Below are positions 28,581 through 37,205 of a stretch of DNA of 64,000 nucleotides, one piece after another. Origin of the DNA: Streptomyces sp. R28 (lineage in GTDB: Bacteria > Actinomycetota > Actinomycetes > Streptomycetales > Streptomycetaceae). Under the pieces are notes generated by a model. That model searched no databases. It saw nothing but the letters and a program-made list of their open reading frames with translations, and was not told the origin of the DNA. The stretch lies in the NCBI RefSeq assembly GCF_041052385.1, contig NZ_CP163439.1, positions 2,903,001-2,967,000 of the forward strand, in the 5' to 3' direction. Within the stretch, counting starts at the first letter, position 1, and each line of letters opens with the position of its first letter. The translations under genes were made by a program, and so were the position numbers.

Positions 28581-29857
28581 CGCCGGGCCCTGCGGAACAC
28601 CACCAGCACCACCGCGCACTGCACCCCCATGGCGACCGCCAGGGCCAGGCACACCCCCGGCAGCCCGAGGCCGGACAGCCCGTACGCGAGCGGCAGCTGG
28701 ACGGCCGTACCGAGCACGGTCACCCGCAGCAGCACCGGCGCTCCCCCGCTCCCCTCGAAGACCCCGCCGAGCGCGATGAAGCAGGCCATCAGGAGCAGGT
28801 AGGGCCCGATGCAGCGCAGGAAGAGCACGCCGGCGTGGGCGACGTCGGGACCGGCGCCGAAGGCGGCCATGATCCCGGGCGCGGTCACACCCAGCAGGAC
28901 GGCCGCCGCGACCGCGAAGGCCCCCGCGACCAGCACCGCCTGCCGCCCGATCGCGCGCCGCGCGTCCTGCCCGGCGCCGAGCAGGTGCGCGGTGTGGAGG
29001 GAGGCGGCCTGGCGCACCGCGTAGAAGCCCATGGTGGCGACGTACATGACCTTGTACGCGATGGAGTACGCCGCCACCGCCGTCACCCCGAGCCGCGCCA
29101 CGATCGCCACCAGCACCAGTGCGCCCCCCTGCCGCACGGTGAAGTCGGCCGACATGGGCAGCCCGGTCCGCAGCGTCCGCCGCGCCGCACCGGCGAGGGA
29201 CCGCGCGGACGGCGCCTCGCCGGCCGCCCGAAGCAGCCGATTCCGGCGCAGGGCGACCAGCCCCACCACGAGGGCGACGCTCCTGCACAGCACGGTCGAG
29301 GCGGCGGCTCCCTGGACGCCGTGGACCCGGATGAGGAACGGGTCGCAGACGAGGATCAGGCCGCCCGCAAGCAGCGCGAGCCGCATCGGAGTCCTGGTGT
29401 CACCCGCGCCTTTGAAGATGCCGTCGACCAGCTGCTGCGCGAAGAACACCGCCATACCCGGCAGCGAGATCGCGAAGTAGCCCACCGCGAGCGACTGGGC
29501 GGGACCCCCGTCGAGCACCAGCCGCGCCAACGGTTCCCGCAGCACGAACCCGCCCACGACGACCACCGGCGTGAGCAGCGCCCACGCCGCCCATCCCCCG
29601 CGGACGGCGGCCCGCACGGCCCCCGCGTCCCCCGCGCCCCTGGCATGCGCGACCAGCACGGTCGTACCGGAGCCGAAGACGAGCGCCACGCCGAGCAGGA
29701 CGTTCTCGGTGTTGGTCGCGACCGCCACGGCGGCCACGGCCGGACCGCCGAACCGGGACACCCAGACGGTGTTGATGATCCCGGCGGCCACGGAGGCGAG
29801 GAGCGAGAAGTAGACGGGGTGGGCGAGCGAGATGACCTGCGTGCGGTGCGCGTTCAC
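28541..29857 (-). CDS. MATE-family efflux transporter
   Basis: A 438-residue protein with about 12 membrane helices in two matching halves. The N-terminal half has ISLAHPVYFSLLASVAAGII and GPAVAAVAVATNTENVLLG; the second half has GLPMSADFTVRQGGALVLVA. It exports drugs or metabolites against Na+ or H+ entry. It is divergent from a PadR regulator gene with a 32-base palindrome between them, so it is likely repressed by that regulator and induced by a ligand. Confidence 0.9.
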   Translation of the reverse strand: MNAHRTQVISLAHPVYFSLLASVAAGIINTVWVSRFGGPAVAAVAVATNTENVLLGVALVFGSGTTVLVAHARGAGDAGAVRAAVRGGWAAWALLTPVVVVGGFVLREPLARLVLDGGPAQSLAVGYFAISLPGMAVFFAQQLVDGIFKGAGDTRTPMRLALLAGGLILVCDPFLIRVHGVQGAAASTVLCRSVALVVGLVALRRNRLLRAAGEAPSARSLAGAARRTLRTGLPMSADFTVRQGGALVLVAIVARLGVTAVAAYSIAYKVMYVATMGFYAVRQAASLHTAHLLGAGQDARRAIGRQAVLVAGAFAVAAAVLLGVTAPGIMAAFGAGPDVAHAGVLFLRCIGPYLLLMACFIALGGVFEGSGGAPVLLRVTVLGTAVQLPLAYGLSGLGLPGVCLALAVAMGVQCAVVLVVFRRARRQEGSDVSVVRVA

Positions 29858-29879
29858 GATCCGGCCCCCCGTCGACTGT

Positions 29880-29911
29880 TACCTCGATTCGAGATAGCTC
29901 GATAAGAGGTA
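29880..29911. promoter_or_regulatory. 32-base palindromic operator between the MATE and PadR genes
   Basis: The sequence opens TACCTCGATTCGAG and closes CTCGATAAGAGGTA around ATAG. Its outer TACCTC/GAGGTA arms and inner TCGAG/CTCGA arms form a nested inverted repeat. It lies 22 bases from the MATE start and 31 from the padR start, fit to control both. PadR proteins bind long dyads of this kind. Confidence 0.75.
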
Positions 29912-29942
29912 CCATGGCCTCAACACGTCCGCAAGGAGGGCC

Positions 29943-30473
29943 ATGCTGGAGCTGTCGATCCTCGGGTTCCTGGCCGAAGAGCCCCTGCACGGCTACGAGT
30001 TGAAGGCGCGCATCAAAGCACTGAGCGGCCATGTCCGCCCCGTCAGCGACGGCGCGCTCTATCCGGCGATCACACGCCTGATCAAGGCGGGCAAGCTCGA
30101 CGAGCACGCCGAACCGGGCGCGAGCGCCGCCCCGCGCCGGATCCTCTCCCTCACCGGCAAGGGCCGCGAGGACCTGCTGGAACGCCTGCGCCACCCCAAA
30201 CCGGTCGAGATCACGGACCAGGTGCGCTTCAACACGGTCCTGTCCTTCCTGCGACACCTGCCGGACCGCCGGGAACAGGCCGAAGTGCTGCGCCCCCGCC
30301 TGGAGTTCCTCACCACGCCCACGAGCTTCTTCTACGAGGACGGCAGGCCGGTGCGGGCGGAGGAGGCGGGCGATCTGTTCCGGCAGGGCATGCTGCGGGT
30401 GGCCCGGGCCACGGGCGAGGCGGAACGCGCGTGGCTGACGGAGGCCATCGCCACCCTGGACCGGCCGAGCTGA
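29943..30473 (+). CDS. PadR-family transcriptional regulator
   Basis: A 176-residue regulator. The winged helix-turn-helix fills the N-terminus (LSILGFLAEEPLHGYELKAR, then VSDGALYPAITRLIKAGKLD) and a C-terminal helical dimerisation domain follows. AAGGAGG precedes the ATG. It is divergent from the MATE exporter across a shared palindrome, the normal arrangement for a local repressor of an efflux pump and of itself. The ligand is unknown. Confidence 0.92.
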   Translation: MLELSILGFLAEEPLHGYELKARIKALSGHVRPVSDGALYPAITRLIKAGKLDEHAEPGASAAPRRILSLTGKGREDLLERLRHPKPVEITDQVRFNTVLSFLRHLPDRREQAEVLRPRLEFLTTPTSFFYEDGRPVRAEEAGDLFRQGMLRVARATGEAERAWLTEAIATLDRPS

Positions 30474-30504
30474 ACCCGCACCTCGGCCCACCCCGTCCCG
30501 CGCC

Positions 30505-31698
30505 TCAGCCGAGCTGAGCCCGCAGATACTCCCGCCACTGCGCGGTGAAGTCCGCCGACGACGTCCCCAGCACGTCCTTCAACGCGCCCTCGACCGCCCC
30601 CTCCCGCCGCTCGTGCGCGCCCACGGCCCGGTAGAACTCGCCGAGCCTGACCTCGCCCCAGCGGTCCGCGATCATCCGGCAGGCCATCCACCCGCCCTCA
30701 TAGGCCCGCGCCAGCTTGTTCGCGTCGCCGGTGAAGCCGAAGTCCGCGTCGGCCGGGAGCTCCCGCGGCCCCGACCCCTCGGACACGGCACGCCACAGCT
30801 CGGGCGCGGCCTGGGACGGAGAGCGGCCGCTGCCGAGGTAGCCGACCCAGTCGGCGTACCCCTCGGAGAGCCACAGCGGGGTGGCAGCGGTGGTGTCGGC
30901 GCGGGTGGCGACATGCGTGGTCTCGTGGGTGAGGACGACCTGCTTGCCCACCTTCCCCAGGACGCCGTACGCGTCGGGGTTGACGATGATCCGGTCGGCG
31001 GGCGCCTTCGCCGGAGCGCCGGTCTCGCCGGTGGTGACGGCGGCGATCCCGCGATAGGAGGACGCGGGCGAGCCGAGCAGCCCGGCCATGTCGTCCAGGG
31101 ACTTCGGTACGAGGATCACGACGTGCCGGGCCCAGTCCGTGCCCCACGCCTGCGACACGGCCGGCACCGCGTCGTCCGCCAGCTCCGCGTACGACCGCAG
31201 CGCCGCCTCGGACTGCCCGACGCCGAGGACGAGGCTGTCGTCGCCCCGGACGACGCTCACCTCGCCCTGGTCCCACAGCTGCTCTGCGGATTTCCCGGCG
31301 GGCCGCTCGGCTTCGACGTACCACTCGCCCTGTGCGTCCAGGCTGAGGCTCAGCGTGCGGCCGGCGCTGACCGGCGCCCGGTCGTAGCCCTGGACGCGAT
31401 AGTGGAGCTCGGCCTCGGCGGTGGCGGTGTCGCCGGTGCGGTGCAGGCCGGTCAGCCGGTAGGACCACCCGGCGAGGGGCACCGCGCGCAGGTGGTCGAA
31501 CCCGTCCTGCGCGCCCGTCCCGCGGTACGCCGCCTCGTCGTGGTCGAGCATCGCGGCGGCCCGCCGGTCGAGGACGCGCTGCACCTCGGCCTTGGCGCTG
31601 TCGGTGCCGGTCCGTCCGCCGCAGCCCACCAGACAGACGAGCAGCAGACAGAGCGCGAGGACCACCCGCGCTCCCGAAGCCCGCCTTCGACCAGCCAT
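30505..31698 (-). CDS. Lipoprotein with zinc-metallopeptidase motif
   Basis: A 397-residue exported lipoprotein. The signal peptide VVLALCLLLVCLVGCGGRTG has a lipobox ending at Cys26. The first half resembles a small beta domain (LHYRVQGYDRAPVSAGRTLS). The second half has VLTHETTHVATR (HExxH) followed by WLSEGYADWVGYLGS, which supplies a third zinc ligand as in gluzincins. It is therefore probably an active cell-surface peptidase, although its substrate is unknown. It lies downstream of the NlpC/P60 genes in the same direction, which suggests a surface-remodelling setting. Confidence 0.85.
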   Translation of the reverse strand: MAGRRRASGARVVLALCLLLVCLVGCGGRTGTDSAKAEVQRVLDRRAAAMLDHDEAAYRGTGAQDGFDHLRAVPLAGWSYRLTGLHRTGDTATAEAELHYRVQGYDRAPVSAGRTLSLSLDAQGEWYVEAERPAGKSAEQLWDQGEVSVVRGDDSLVLGVGQSEAALRSYAELADDAVPAVSQAWGTDWARHVVILVPKSLDDMAGLLGSPASSYRGIAAVTTGETGAPAKAPADRIIVNPDAYGVLGKVGKQVVLTHETTHVATRADTTAATPLWLSEGYADWVGYLGSGRSPSQAAPELWRAVSEGSGPRELPADADFGFTGDANKLARAYEGGWMACRMIADRWGEVRLGEFYRAVGAHERREGAVEGALKDVLGTSSADFTAQWREYLRAQLG

Positions 31699-31752
31699 TT
31701 CCCGATCGTACGGCGACCAGGGCGCGGCGGTCAGACCCGTGTCACACCCAGG

Positions 31753-32766
31753 TCAGACCCGGGTGACCGTCGCCCCCGGCATCATGCCCACCGGGTCGTA
31801 GCGCACGGGTGCGCCGGGGTAGGGCGCGTGGATCACCTGGCCGTTGCCGGCGTACATCCCGACATGGCTGGCGTCGGAGCGGTAGGTGACGACGTCGCCG
31901 GGCTGGGCCTCGGAGAGCGGGACCTGCCGGCCGGCGTACCGCTGCCCCTGCGAGGTGCGCGGCAGGGAGACCCCGGCCTGGGCGTACGACCACTGGATCA
32001 GGCCCGAACAGTCGAAGCCGGAGGGGCCGTTGGCGCCCCAGATGTACGGCTTGCCCAGCGCGGAGTGGGCGGCGGCGACGGCGGCTGCCGCGCGGCCCGA
32101 CGGTGCGACGAGGCTTGCGAAGTCGGGCATGACGTCGCGGCCGGAGCGGGAGGCGCGGTCGTAGGCGGCGCGGTCGGCCTGGGTGAGGGAGTTCAGGAGC
32201 ATGCGCGCCTGGACGAGTTTGCGCTCGACGGTCCGCTTGTGGGCGGCGACGACCTTGCGGCTCTTCTCCAGCTGGACGAGCTTCCCGGCCGCCTCGGCCC
32301 GCTCCTGGGCGAGGACCCGCATCGCGTCCTGGAGGTCCTCCAGCTCGCCGGCCTGGTGGGCGCTGATCCGGGCGATCCGGGCGGCCCTGTCGAGGTAGTC
32401 GGCCGGGTCGTCGGAGAGCAGTAGGGCGAGGGAGGGATCGAGGCCGCCGGACCGGTACTGGGCGCCGGCCAGCGAACCGAGGGCGTCCCGCATGGAGTTG
32501 ATGCTCTCCTGCTGGCGGGCGATCCGGTCCTGGGCGTCGGTCACCTGCTTGCGGAGCTTGTCGGCGCGCTCGTCGGCCTTGTTGTAGGCCTCGGTGGCCT
32601 TCTCGGCCTCTTCGTAGAGGCGGTCCACCTTGGCCCGGGTGTCGTCGTGCGGCGTGGCCGTGGCCGGTACGACCCCGAGGGCCGTGGCGGCGGCTGACAT
32701 GACGCAGAGCGCTGCACCGGCGCCCCGGTCGAACCCGGACGGTGCAAGGCGGCGATGGGACCCCAC
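31753..32766 (-). CDS. Secreted NlpC/P60 cell-wall endopeptidase
   Basis: A 337-residue exported protein. GTG 32766 sits behind GGAAGGAGAG and starts a signal peptide ending near VVPATATP. A long coiled coil follows (about residues 40-200: KVDRLYEEAEKATEAYNKAD and onward). The C-terminal NlpC/P60 domain has the catalytic Cys in GFDCSGLIQWSYAQAGVSLP, and a His in SHVGMYAGNGQVIHAP. Such enzymes cut gamma-D-glutamyl-diaminopimelate bonds in peptidoglycan, and the coiled coil usually restrains activity. It is paralogous to the next gene upstream; the pair probably arose by duplication. Confidence 0.92.
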   Translation of the reverse strand: MGSHRRLAPSGFDRGAGAALCVMSAAATALGVVPATATPHDDTRAKVDRLYEEAEKATEAYNKADERADKLRKQVTDAQDRIARQQESINSMRDALGSLAGAQYRSGGLDPSLALLLSDDPADYLDRAARIARISAHQAGELEDLQDAMRVLAQERAEAAGKLVQLEKSRKVVAAHKRTVERKLVQARMLLNSLTQADRAAYDRASRSGRDVMPDFASLVAPSGRAAAAVAAAHSALGKPYIWGANGPSGFDCSGLIQWSYAQAGVSLPRTSQGQRYAGRQVPLSEAQPGDVVTYRSDASHVGMYAGNGQVIHAPYPGAPVRYDPVGMMPGATVTRV

Positions 32767-32886
32767 GGGAAGCCGCTCTCCTTCCGCTGGCGGACAAGGA
32801 CCTTCCCCCGACTGCGAGGGAAACGCGGCAGACAGTAGCTCCGTGCGGGGGCGACGACCAACGACCGCCGTGGGCACACAAAGTGA

Positions 32887-32920
32887 CGCCCCGCCTCTGA
32901 CGCAGGTCATGGGCGGGGCG
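32887..32920 (-). terminator. Hairpin between the two NlpC/P60 genes
   Basis: CGCCCCGCC (32887-32895) pairs with GGCGGGGCG (32912-32920), and an inner TGAC/GTCA pair extends it. It lies 88 bases beyond the upstream NlpC/P60 gene and before the next one, so it probably ends that transcript. There is no clear T-tract, as is common in Streptomyces. Confidence 0.6.
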
Positions 32921-33007
32921 TGGGGTCAGTCGGCGGTGCCGCAATTCGCTCGTTCGGGCGGCACGCGGTGTTGATCTTGCAGGCGCGCGGCCGGGATCAG
33001 GCCGGGA

Positions 33008-34039
33008 TCAGATCCGGACGCCGAACTGGAACGGCATGTTGTTGATCGACTCGTAGCGGACGACCGTGCCGGTGCGCGGGGCGTGGATCACCTGGCCGTT
33101 GCCCGCGTAGAGGCCGACGTGGTGCCAGTCGCCGTAGAAGATGACCAGGTCGCCGACCTTGAGCTCGCTCATCGACAGGTGGGCACCGTAGTTGGCCTGG
33201 GCCTGCGAGGTGCGCGGGATGGAGACGCCGGCCTGGGCGTAGGCCCAGGAGGTCAGGCCCGAGCAGTCGTAGGAGGCGGTGCCGGTGGCGCCGTAGACGT
33301 ACGGCTTGCCGAGCTGGCTCTGGGCGGCCTGGAAGGCGGCCATGGCCCGGCCGGAGGCGGAGCCGACGTTGCCGAGGTCCACGCGGTCGGCGGCGGAGCG
33401 GCTGGCGCGGGCGTCCGCGGCGGCGAGGGCGGCCTTCTCCGCGGCGGTCAGGGTGTTGAGCAGCTTCTGGGCCTCGGCGAGCTTCGCCTGGACCTGCTTC
33501 TTCTTCTTGCCCAGTTCGGTGCGGGTGGAGGCGAGGTCCTTGAGCTTCTCGGCGGCCTCGGCGCGCTCCTGGGCGAGTTCGCGCTGCTTCTCCTGGATCT
33601 TCTTCAGCGATTCGACCTGCTGGGCGCTGAGCTGGTCGGCGGTGGACGCCTTGTCCAGGTAGTCGTCCGGGTTCGACGACAGGAACAGCTGAAGGGAGGA
33701 GTCGATGCTGCCGGTGCGGTACTGGGCGGCGGCCGCGAGGCCCATCGAGTCACGCAGCTCGTTCAGGTCTTCCTGACCGCGCGCCACGTTGTCCTGGATG
33801 GTGGAGATCTCCTTCTGGAGCTTCTCCTGCTTCTCCTTGGCGCCGTTGTACTTCTCGGTGGCCTGCTCGGCCTCCTCGTAGAGCTTGTCGACCTTGGCCT
33901 TGACCTCGTCCTTGCTCGGCTTCTCGCTGGGTGCCGCGTTGGCGGCCTGCGAACTGATGGCCACGGCGGCAGCTGCCGCGGTGGTCAGCACGGTCACACG
34001 TGCTCGGCTCGGCTGCTTGGGTCGACGGTGGGACGCCAC
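33008..34039 (-). CDS. Secreted NlpC/P60 cell-wall endopeptidase (paralogue)
   Basis: A 343-residue exported hydrolase with the same layout as its neighbour. GTG 34039 (VASHRRPKQPSRARV, behind AAGAAGGG) begins a signal peptide ending AISSQAANAAP. A coiled coil starts KVDKLYEEAEQATEKYNGAK and runs to about residue 215. The NlpC/P60 domain has YDCSGLTSWAYAQAGVSIP (Cys) and HHVGLYAGNGQVIHAPRTG (His). A GTG ten codons upstream (34069) is possible but lacks a ribosome site. The 211-base upstream gap is unusually AT-rich and should hold the promoter; I see no riboswitch there. Confidence 0.92.
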   Translation of the reverse strand: MASHRRPKQPSRARVTVLTTAAAAAVAISSQAANAAPSEKPSKDEVKAKVDKLYEEAEQATEKYNGAKEKQEKLQKEISTIQDNVARGQEDLNELRDSMGLAAAAQYRTGSIDSSLQLFLSSNPDDYLDKASTADQLSAQQVESLKKIQEKQRELAQERAEAAEKLKDLASTRTELGKKKKQVQAKLAEAQKLLNTLTAAEKAALAAADARASRSAADRVDLGNVGSASGRAMAAFQAAQSQLGKPYVYGATGTASYDCSGLTSWAYAQAGVSIPRTSQAQANYGAHLSMSELKVGDLVIFYGDWHHVGLYAGNGQVIHAPRTGTVVRYESINNMPFQFGVRI

Positions 34040-34250
34040 TGAGGTGAAACCCTTCTTGTGAGTGATCACCCGCTCGGAGGTTCGACGCCAGACCCTAGTG
34101 ACCCAGTTGTGATCAGATCAAATCCTCACACAAAAATTCTCGTCACACCTGTCATTCTTTACACACAACTCACATGCTGTGATGCGCGCTTGACCCTACG
34201 TTGCGTGACAGTCACGCCAATTCGGGCATTGCGCCTGTACGTTGGCGTTT

Positions 34251-35594
34251 TCAGGACAGCCGCTTGAGAAGCACCGCAGAAGCCACCGGCCGCGCCCCGG
34301 CCCGGGCCACCCCGTCGGCGACCTCACGGTCGGTGGAGGCGACGATGACCGGACGGCCCGGCGGCTCGGCGCGCACCAGTTGGCGGATCAGCTCGTCGGC
34401 GGTCACGCCGGGCTTGGAGAACAGCACCCGCACGCCGCGCGGCGGCGCGAGCAGCACCGGCGCGGCCAGCTCGGCCCCGTCGAAGACACAGGTCACCTCG
34501 GCGCCGGTCTGCGCGGCGAGCTGCGAGAGCTGGCCGAGCAGCCGCAGTCGCTGCTTCTCCAGCGGCATCTGGGGATAGCCCGTCTTGGTGACGTTGTAGC
34601 CGTCGACCACCAGATGGGCCTGCGGCAGTGCGAGGAGCTGGTCGAGGATCGCGGGGTCGTTTTCGGACAACGCCCGTGCGGCGATGTCCTTCGGGGTCAT
34701 TCGTCCCGGTTCGACCGCGTCCACGGTCTCGGCGGGCCGCACGGAGACCGGCGGCAACGCCAGCTCCCGGCGCAGCCCTTGGGCGGCGTCCAACAGGGTG
34801 TCCAGGAGCAGCCGTACGCGCATGTCCTCGACGCTGCGCCCCTCACGGGCCGCTCTGCGCGTGGCCTCCAGGGCGGCCTCGGCCTCCCCGAGCCGGGCCT
34901 TGAGCCGCCGGGTCTCGCTCTCGGCCGCGGAGACCTGGGCGTGCCCCTCGGCGCGTACGGTCTCCATCTCGCCCTGGATCTTGCGCAGGGCGGCCTCGCC
35001 GCGCTTGACGTCACTGAGGGCGGAGCGAAGCTTGCGGTGAAGCGATTCGGCTTCCTTCTTGGCCGCGTCCAGCTCGGTGCGCAGCCGCTCGGTCTCGGCC
35101 CGGGTGTGTTCACGGGCGTGGGCGAGCTCCTCGCGCAGCCGCTCCAGCTCGGCGCGGCTCTCCTCGTCGGCGCGCTCGGCGTCGGCCCGCTGGACCTCCT
35201 CGCCGGCCGAGGTGACCAGCTTGACCCAACCGGTGGGCCGCAGAACATAGGCCGCGGCCGCCACGTCGAGCGGGTCCGCGGCCGGGGGCGCCGAGCCTGA
35301 GTCGAGGGCGCCGGAGAGCTCCGGCTGGGCCTCTCTGAACTTCTCCCCGATGCGCTGGCGGAACAGCGGATCGGTCTCCAGCGCCGCCGCCATCGCGTTG
35401 CCGGCGAACTTGGCCCGCCGGTTCGGCGCGAACCTGGCGTACTGCCGCAGCTGTGCGGGCAGTTCGCCGACGGTCAGCCCGCCGAACCCGTCGGACACGA
35501 TCTGTACGACCTTGCGCCGTACACCGTCGGGCAGCGGACGGTCGAGCACCTCAGCGGCGCCGTCGCCCGGCCCCCCGCCTTGTGTCTCCACCAT
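34251..35594 (-). CDS. NYN-domain protein with central coiled coil (YacP-like)
   Basis: A 447-residue protein in three parts: an N-terminal helical domain (VRRKVVQIVSDGFGGLTVGE and FAPNRRAKFAGNAMAAALE), a long charged coiled coil (about residues 135-250), and a C-terminal NYN/PIN-like nuclease fold. The latter has the metal-binding acids in LVVDGYNVTKTGYPQMPLEK, VTCVFDGAE, VTADELIRQLV and VIVASTDREVADG. Related domains (YacP/Rae1) cut RNA on ribosomes; here the RNA target is unknown. It is conserved in actinobacteria from memory. The gene ends near an AT-rich promoter region and starts at 35594. Confidence 0.87.
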   Translation of the reverse strand: MVETQGGGPGDGAAEVLDRPLPDGVRRKVVQIVSDGFGGLTVGELPAQLRQYARFAPNRRAKFAGNAMAAALETDPLFRQRIGEKFREAQPELSGALDSGSAPPAADPLDVAAAAYVLRPTGWVKLVTSAGEEVQRADAERADEESRAELERLREELAHAREHTRAETERLRTELDAAKKEAESLHRKLRSALSDVKRGEAALRKIQGEMETVRAEGHAQVSAAESETRRLKARLGEAEAALEATRRAAREGRSVEDMRVRLLLDTLLDAAQGLRRELALPPVSVRPAETVDAVEPGRMTPKDIAARALSENDPAILDQLLALPQAHLVVDGYNVTKTGYPQMPLEKQRLRLLGQLSQLAAQTGAEVTCVFDGAELAAPVLLAPPRGVRVLFSKPGVTADELIRQLVRAEPPGRPVIVASTDREVADGVARAGARPVASAVLLKRLS

Positions 35595-35630
35595 CCGTCA
35601 CACCCCAATGCTGTGCGGGAGCTGCTCCCC

Positions 35631-35870
35631 TCAGGAGCCGGCGCCCGGCCTGTCCACGAGTTCCACCTTGTCCACGGCGTTGCACCAGCGGCAGCGCACC
35701 GACTCGATGATCTCACTGAGCACCTCACGCTCCTCGACCTTCGGCTCACCGGCCAGATCGAGGTGGACGTACTCCACGACCTTGGACGAGCGCGTCACGT
35801 CGAAGCGCGTGAGATTGCCGCAGAGGGTGCAGCGCCACCGCGTCGTGGTGGTCGGCAGGGGAACCGTCAT
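35631..35870 (-). CDS. Small zinc-ribbon protein
   Basis: A 79-residue protein starting MTVPLPTTTTRWRCTLCGNL. Two Cys pairs, CTLC and CRWC, about 43 residues apart (WRCTLCGNLTRFDV and SVRCRWCNAVDKVEL), should bind one zinc. The middle, VVEYVHLDLAGEPKVEEREV, looks like a beta hairpin. It lies 36 bases upstream of the NYN gene in the same direction and may be co-transcribed with it. It may be a nucleic-acid or protein adaptor. The function is unknown. Confidence 0.87.
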   Translation of the reverse strand: MTVPLPTTTTRWRCTLCGNLTRFDVTRSSKVVEYVHLDLAGEPKVEEREVLSEIIESVRCRWCNAVDKVELVDRPGAGS

Positions 35871-36029
35871 CGTGACTGTTCGCTTTCCTTCTAGTGTCAG
35901 TGATACGCCCCGAGCTCCCCGGTGCGTGTGGCTCGTAACCCTACGGCCTGGCGGGTACTCACCGCTCGGCCGTCCACGGCGGCGAGGCGGTCTGTGCGAG
36001 TGCGTCCCGTTACGCCATGCTCTGTGTCC

Positions 36030-36791
36030 ATGATCAGCGACTGGAGCGTGGTGCGTTTCGGGGCTCGGTTCGGCAGAGTGGGCCGATCGGCCTTCCGGTC
36101 GTCGGCGCCGGTGACGTACGGGCTGATCGCCCTGTGCTGTCTGCTCTTCCTGATGGGCCCGGCGGCGGGGCTGAATCCGGCGTACGGCTCCGGCGACGGG
36201 CTGCTCGCCACGCAGCGGGCCTACTTCCACCGCTGGGGCGTGGTGCCCGCCGAGCTGTTCGAGGGCTCGCCCCGCGCCGCCCTCACCCCGGCCACGGCCC
36301 TCTTCGTGCACGGCAGCTGGGTGCATCTGCTCGGCAACATGCTCTTCCTCTACGTCTTCGGGGTGATGACCGAGGAACGGATGGGCCGCGTCCAGTTCAT
36401 CCTGTTCTACCTCGGCTGCGGCTACCTCGCCCTGCTGGGCTACGCGGCCGCCAACGACGGCTCCACCCAGTCCCTGGTCGGCGCGTCCGGGGCGATCTCG
36501 GCCGTCCTCGGCGCGTTCCTGTTCGTCTTCCCCGGCGCGCGGGTGACAAGCCTGCTGCCGTTTCTGCTCTTCCTGCCGCTGCGCTTCCCGGCGTGGGTCG
36601 TGCTGCCCTTCTGGGTGGCCCTGCAGTGGGTGGCGGCGGGGCGGGCCGACCAGGGGCCGGGCGTGGCCTATCTGGCGCACCTGGTGGGCTTCGGGCTGGG
36701 CTTCGGCTACGCGTGGGCCCGGTTCAGGGAAAAAGGAGGGCGCGTAGCGCGGCCTTGGAAGGGCGGTGGTGGGAGACGGGTGGGCGACTAG
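36030..36791 (+). CDS. Rhomboid-family intramembrane serine protease
   Basis: A 253-residue protein with about six membrane helices. The rhomboid catalytic layout is present: HGSWVHLLGNMLFLYVFG (His and Asn of the oxyanion site), GASGAISAVLGAFL (nucleophile Ser) and YLAHLVGFGLGFGYAW (catalytic His). It should cut transmembrane substrates, which are unknown. ATG 36030 was chosen because the following sequence is family-like; no good ribosome site is seen and the frame is open to 35922. It is followed 45 bases later by a small RAM-domain gene in the same direction. Confidence 0.88.
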   Translation: MISDWSVVRFGARFGRVGRSAFRSSAPVTYGLIALCCLLFLMGPAAGLNPAYGSGDGLLATQRAYFHRWGVVPAELFEGSPRAALTPATALFVHGSWVHLLGNMLFLYVFGVMTEERMGRVQFILFYLGCGYLALLGYAAANDGSTQSLVGASGAISAVLGAFLFVFPGARVTSLLPFLLFLPLRFPAWVVLPFWVALQWVAAGRADQGPGVAYLAHLVGFGLGFGYAWARFREKGGRVARPWKGGGGRRVGD

Positions 36792-36836
36792 AGTGAAGGC
36801 CGCCCCAGCTCCGGCCTCCGAGGGAGAGAACCAACC

Positions 36837-37118
36837 GTGATCACCGCGATCGTCCTGATCAAGACCAGCGTGGACCGGATTCCCGAGATCGCGGAGCGGA
36901 TCGCTTCGCTGGAGAGCGTGACCGAGGTCTTCTCGGTCACCGGGACGTACGACCTGATCGCCATGGTGCGGGTGAAGCAGCACGAGGATCTCGCCGAGGT
37001 CATCCCGGGCCGGATCAGCAAGATCCCCGGTGTCGAGGGGACGGACACGCACGTGGCGTTCCGTACGTACTCGCAGCACGACATCGAGGCCGCGTTCGCC
37101 ATCGGGCTGGACAGCTGA
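36837..37118 (+). CDS. Stand-alone Lrp/AsnC ligand-binding (RAM) domain
   Basis: A 93-residue protein with the alpha-beta sandwich RAM domain of Lrp-family regulators and no DNA-binding part: ITAIVLIKTSVDRIPEIAER, VTEVFSVTGTYDLIAMVRVK, GRISKIPGVEGTDTHVAFRT. GTG 36837 is behind GAGGGAGAG. Such proteins form decamers that may bind amino acids and could modulate full-length Lrp proteins. It probably shares a transcript with the rhomboid gene. The partner and ligand are unknown. Confidence 0.88.
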   Translation: MITAIVLIKTSVDRIPEIAERIASLESVTEVFSVTGTYDLIAMVRVKQHEDLAEVIPGRISKIPGVEGTDTHVAFRTYSQHDIEAAFAIGLDS

Positions 37119-37205
37119 CGCCCGCTGCCGCCGGCGCCCCGAGATGAAGAGTTCTTCATCCGGCCCTCATCCTTCTCGCCGTGTGCCGGACCCAGGATCG
37201 GGCAC

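Noticed and set aside
34040..34250. c-di-AMP (ydaO) riboswitch before the NlpC/P60 gene
   Set aside because: The gap is AT-rich and lacks the conserved ydaO blocks; the other NlpC/P60 leader (32767-33007) lacks them too.
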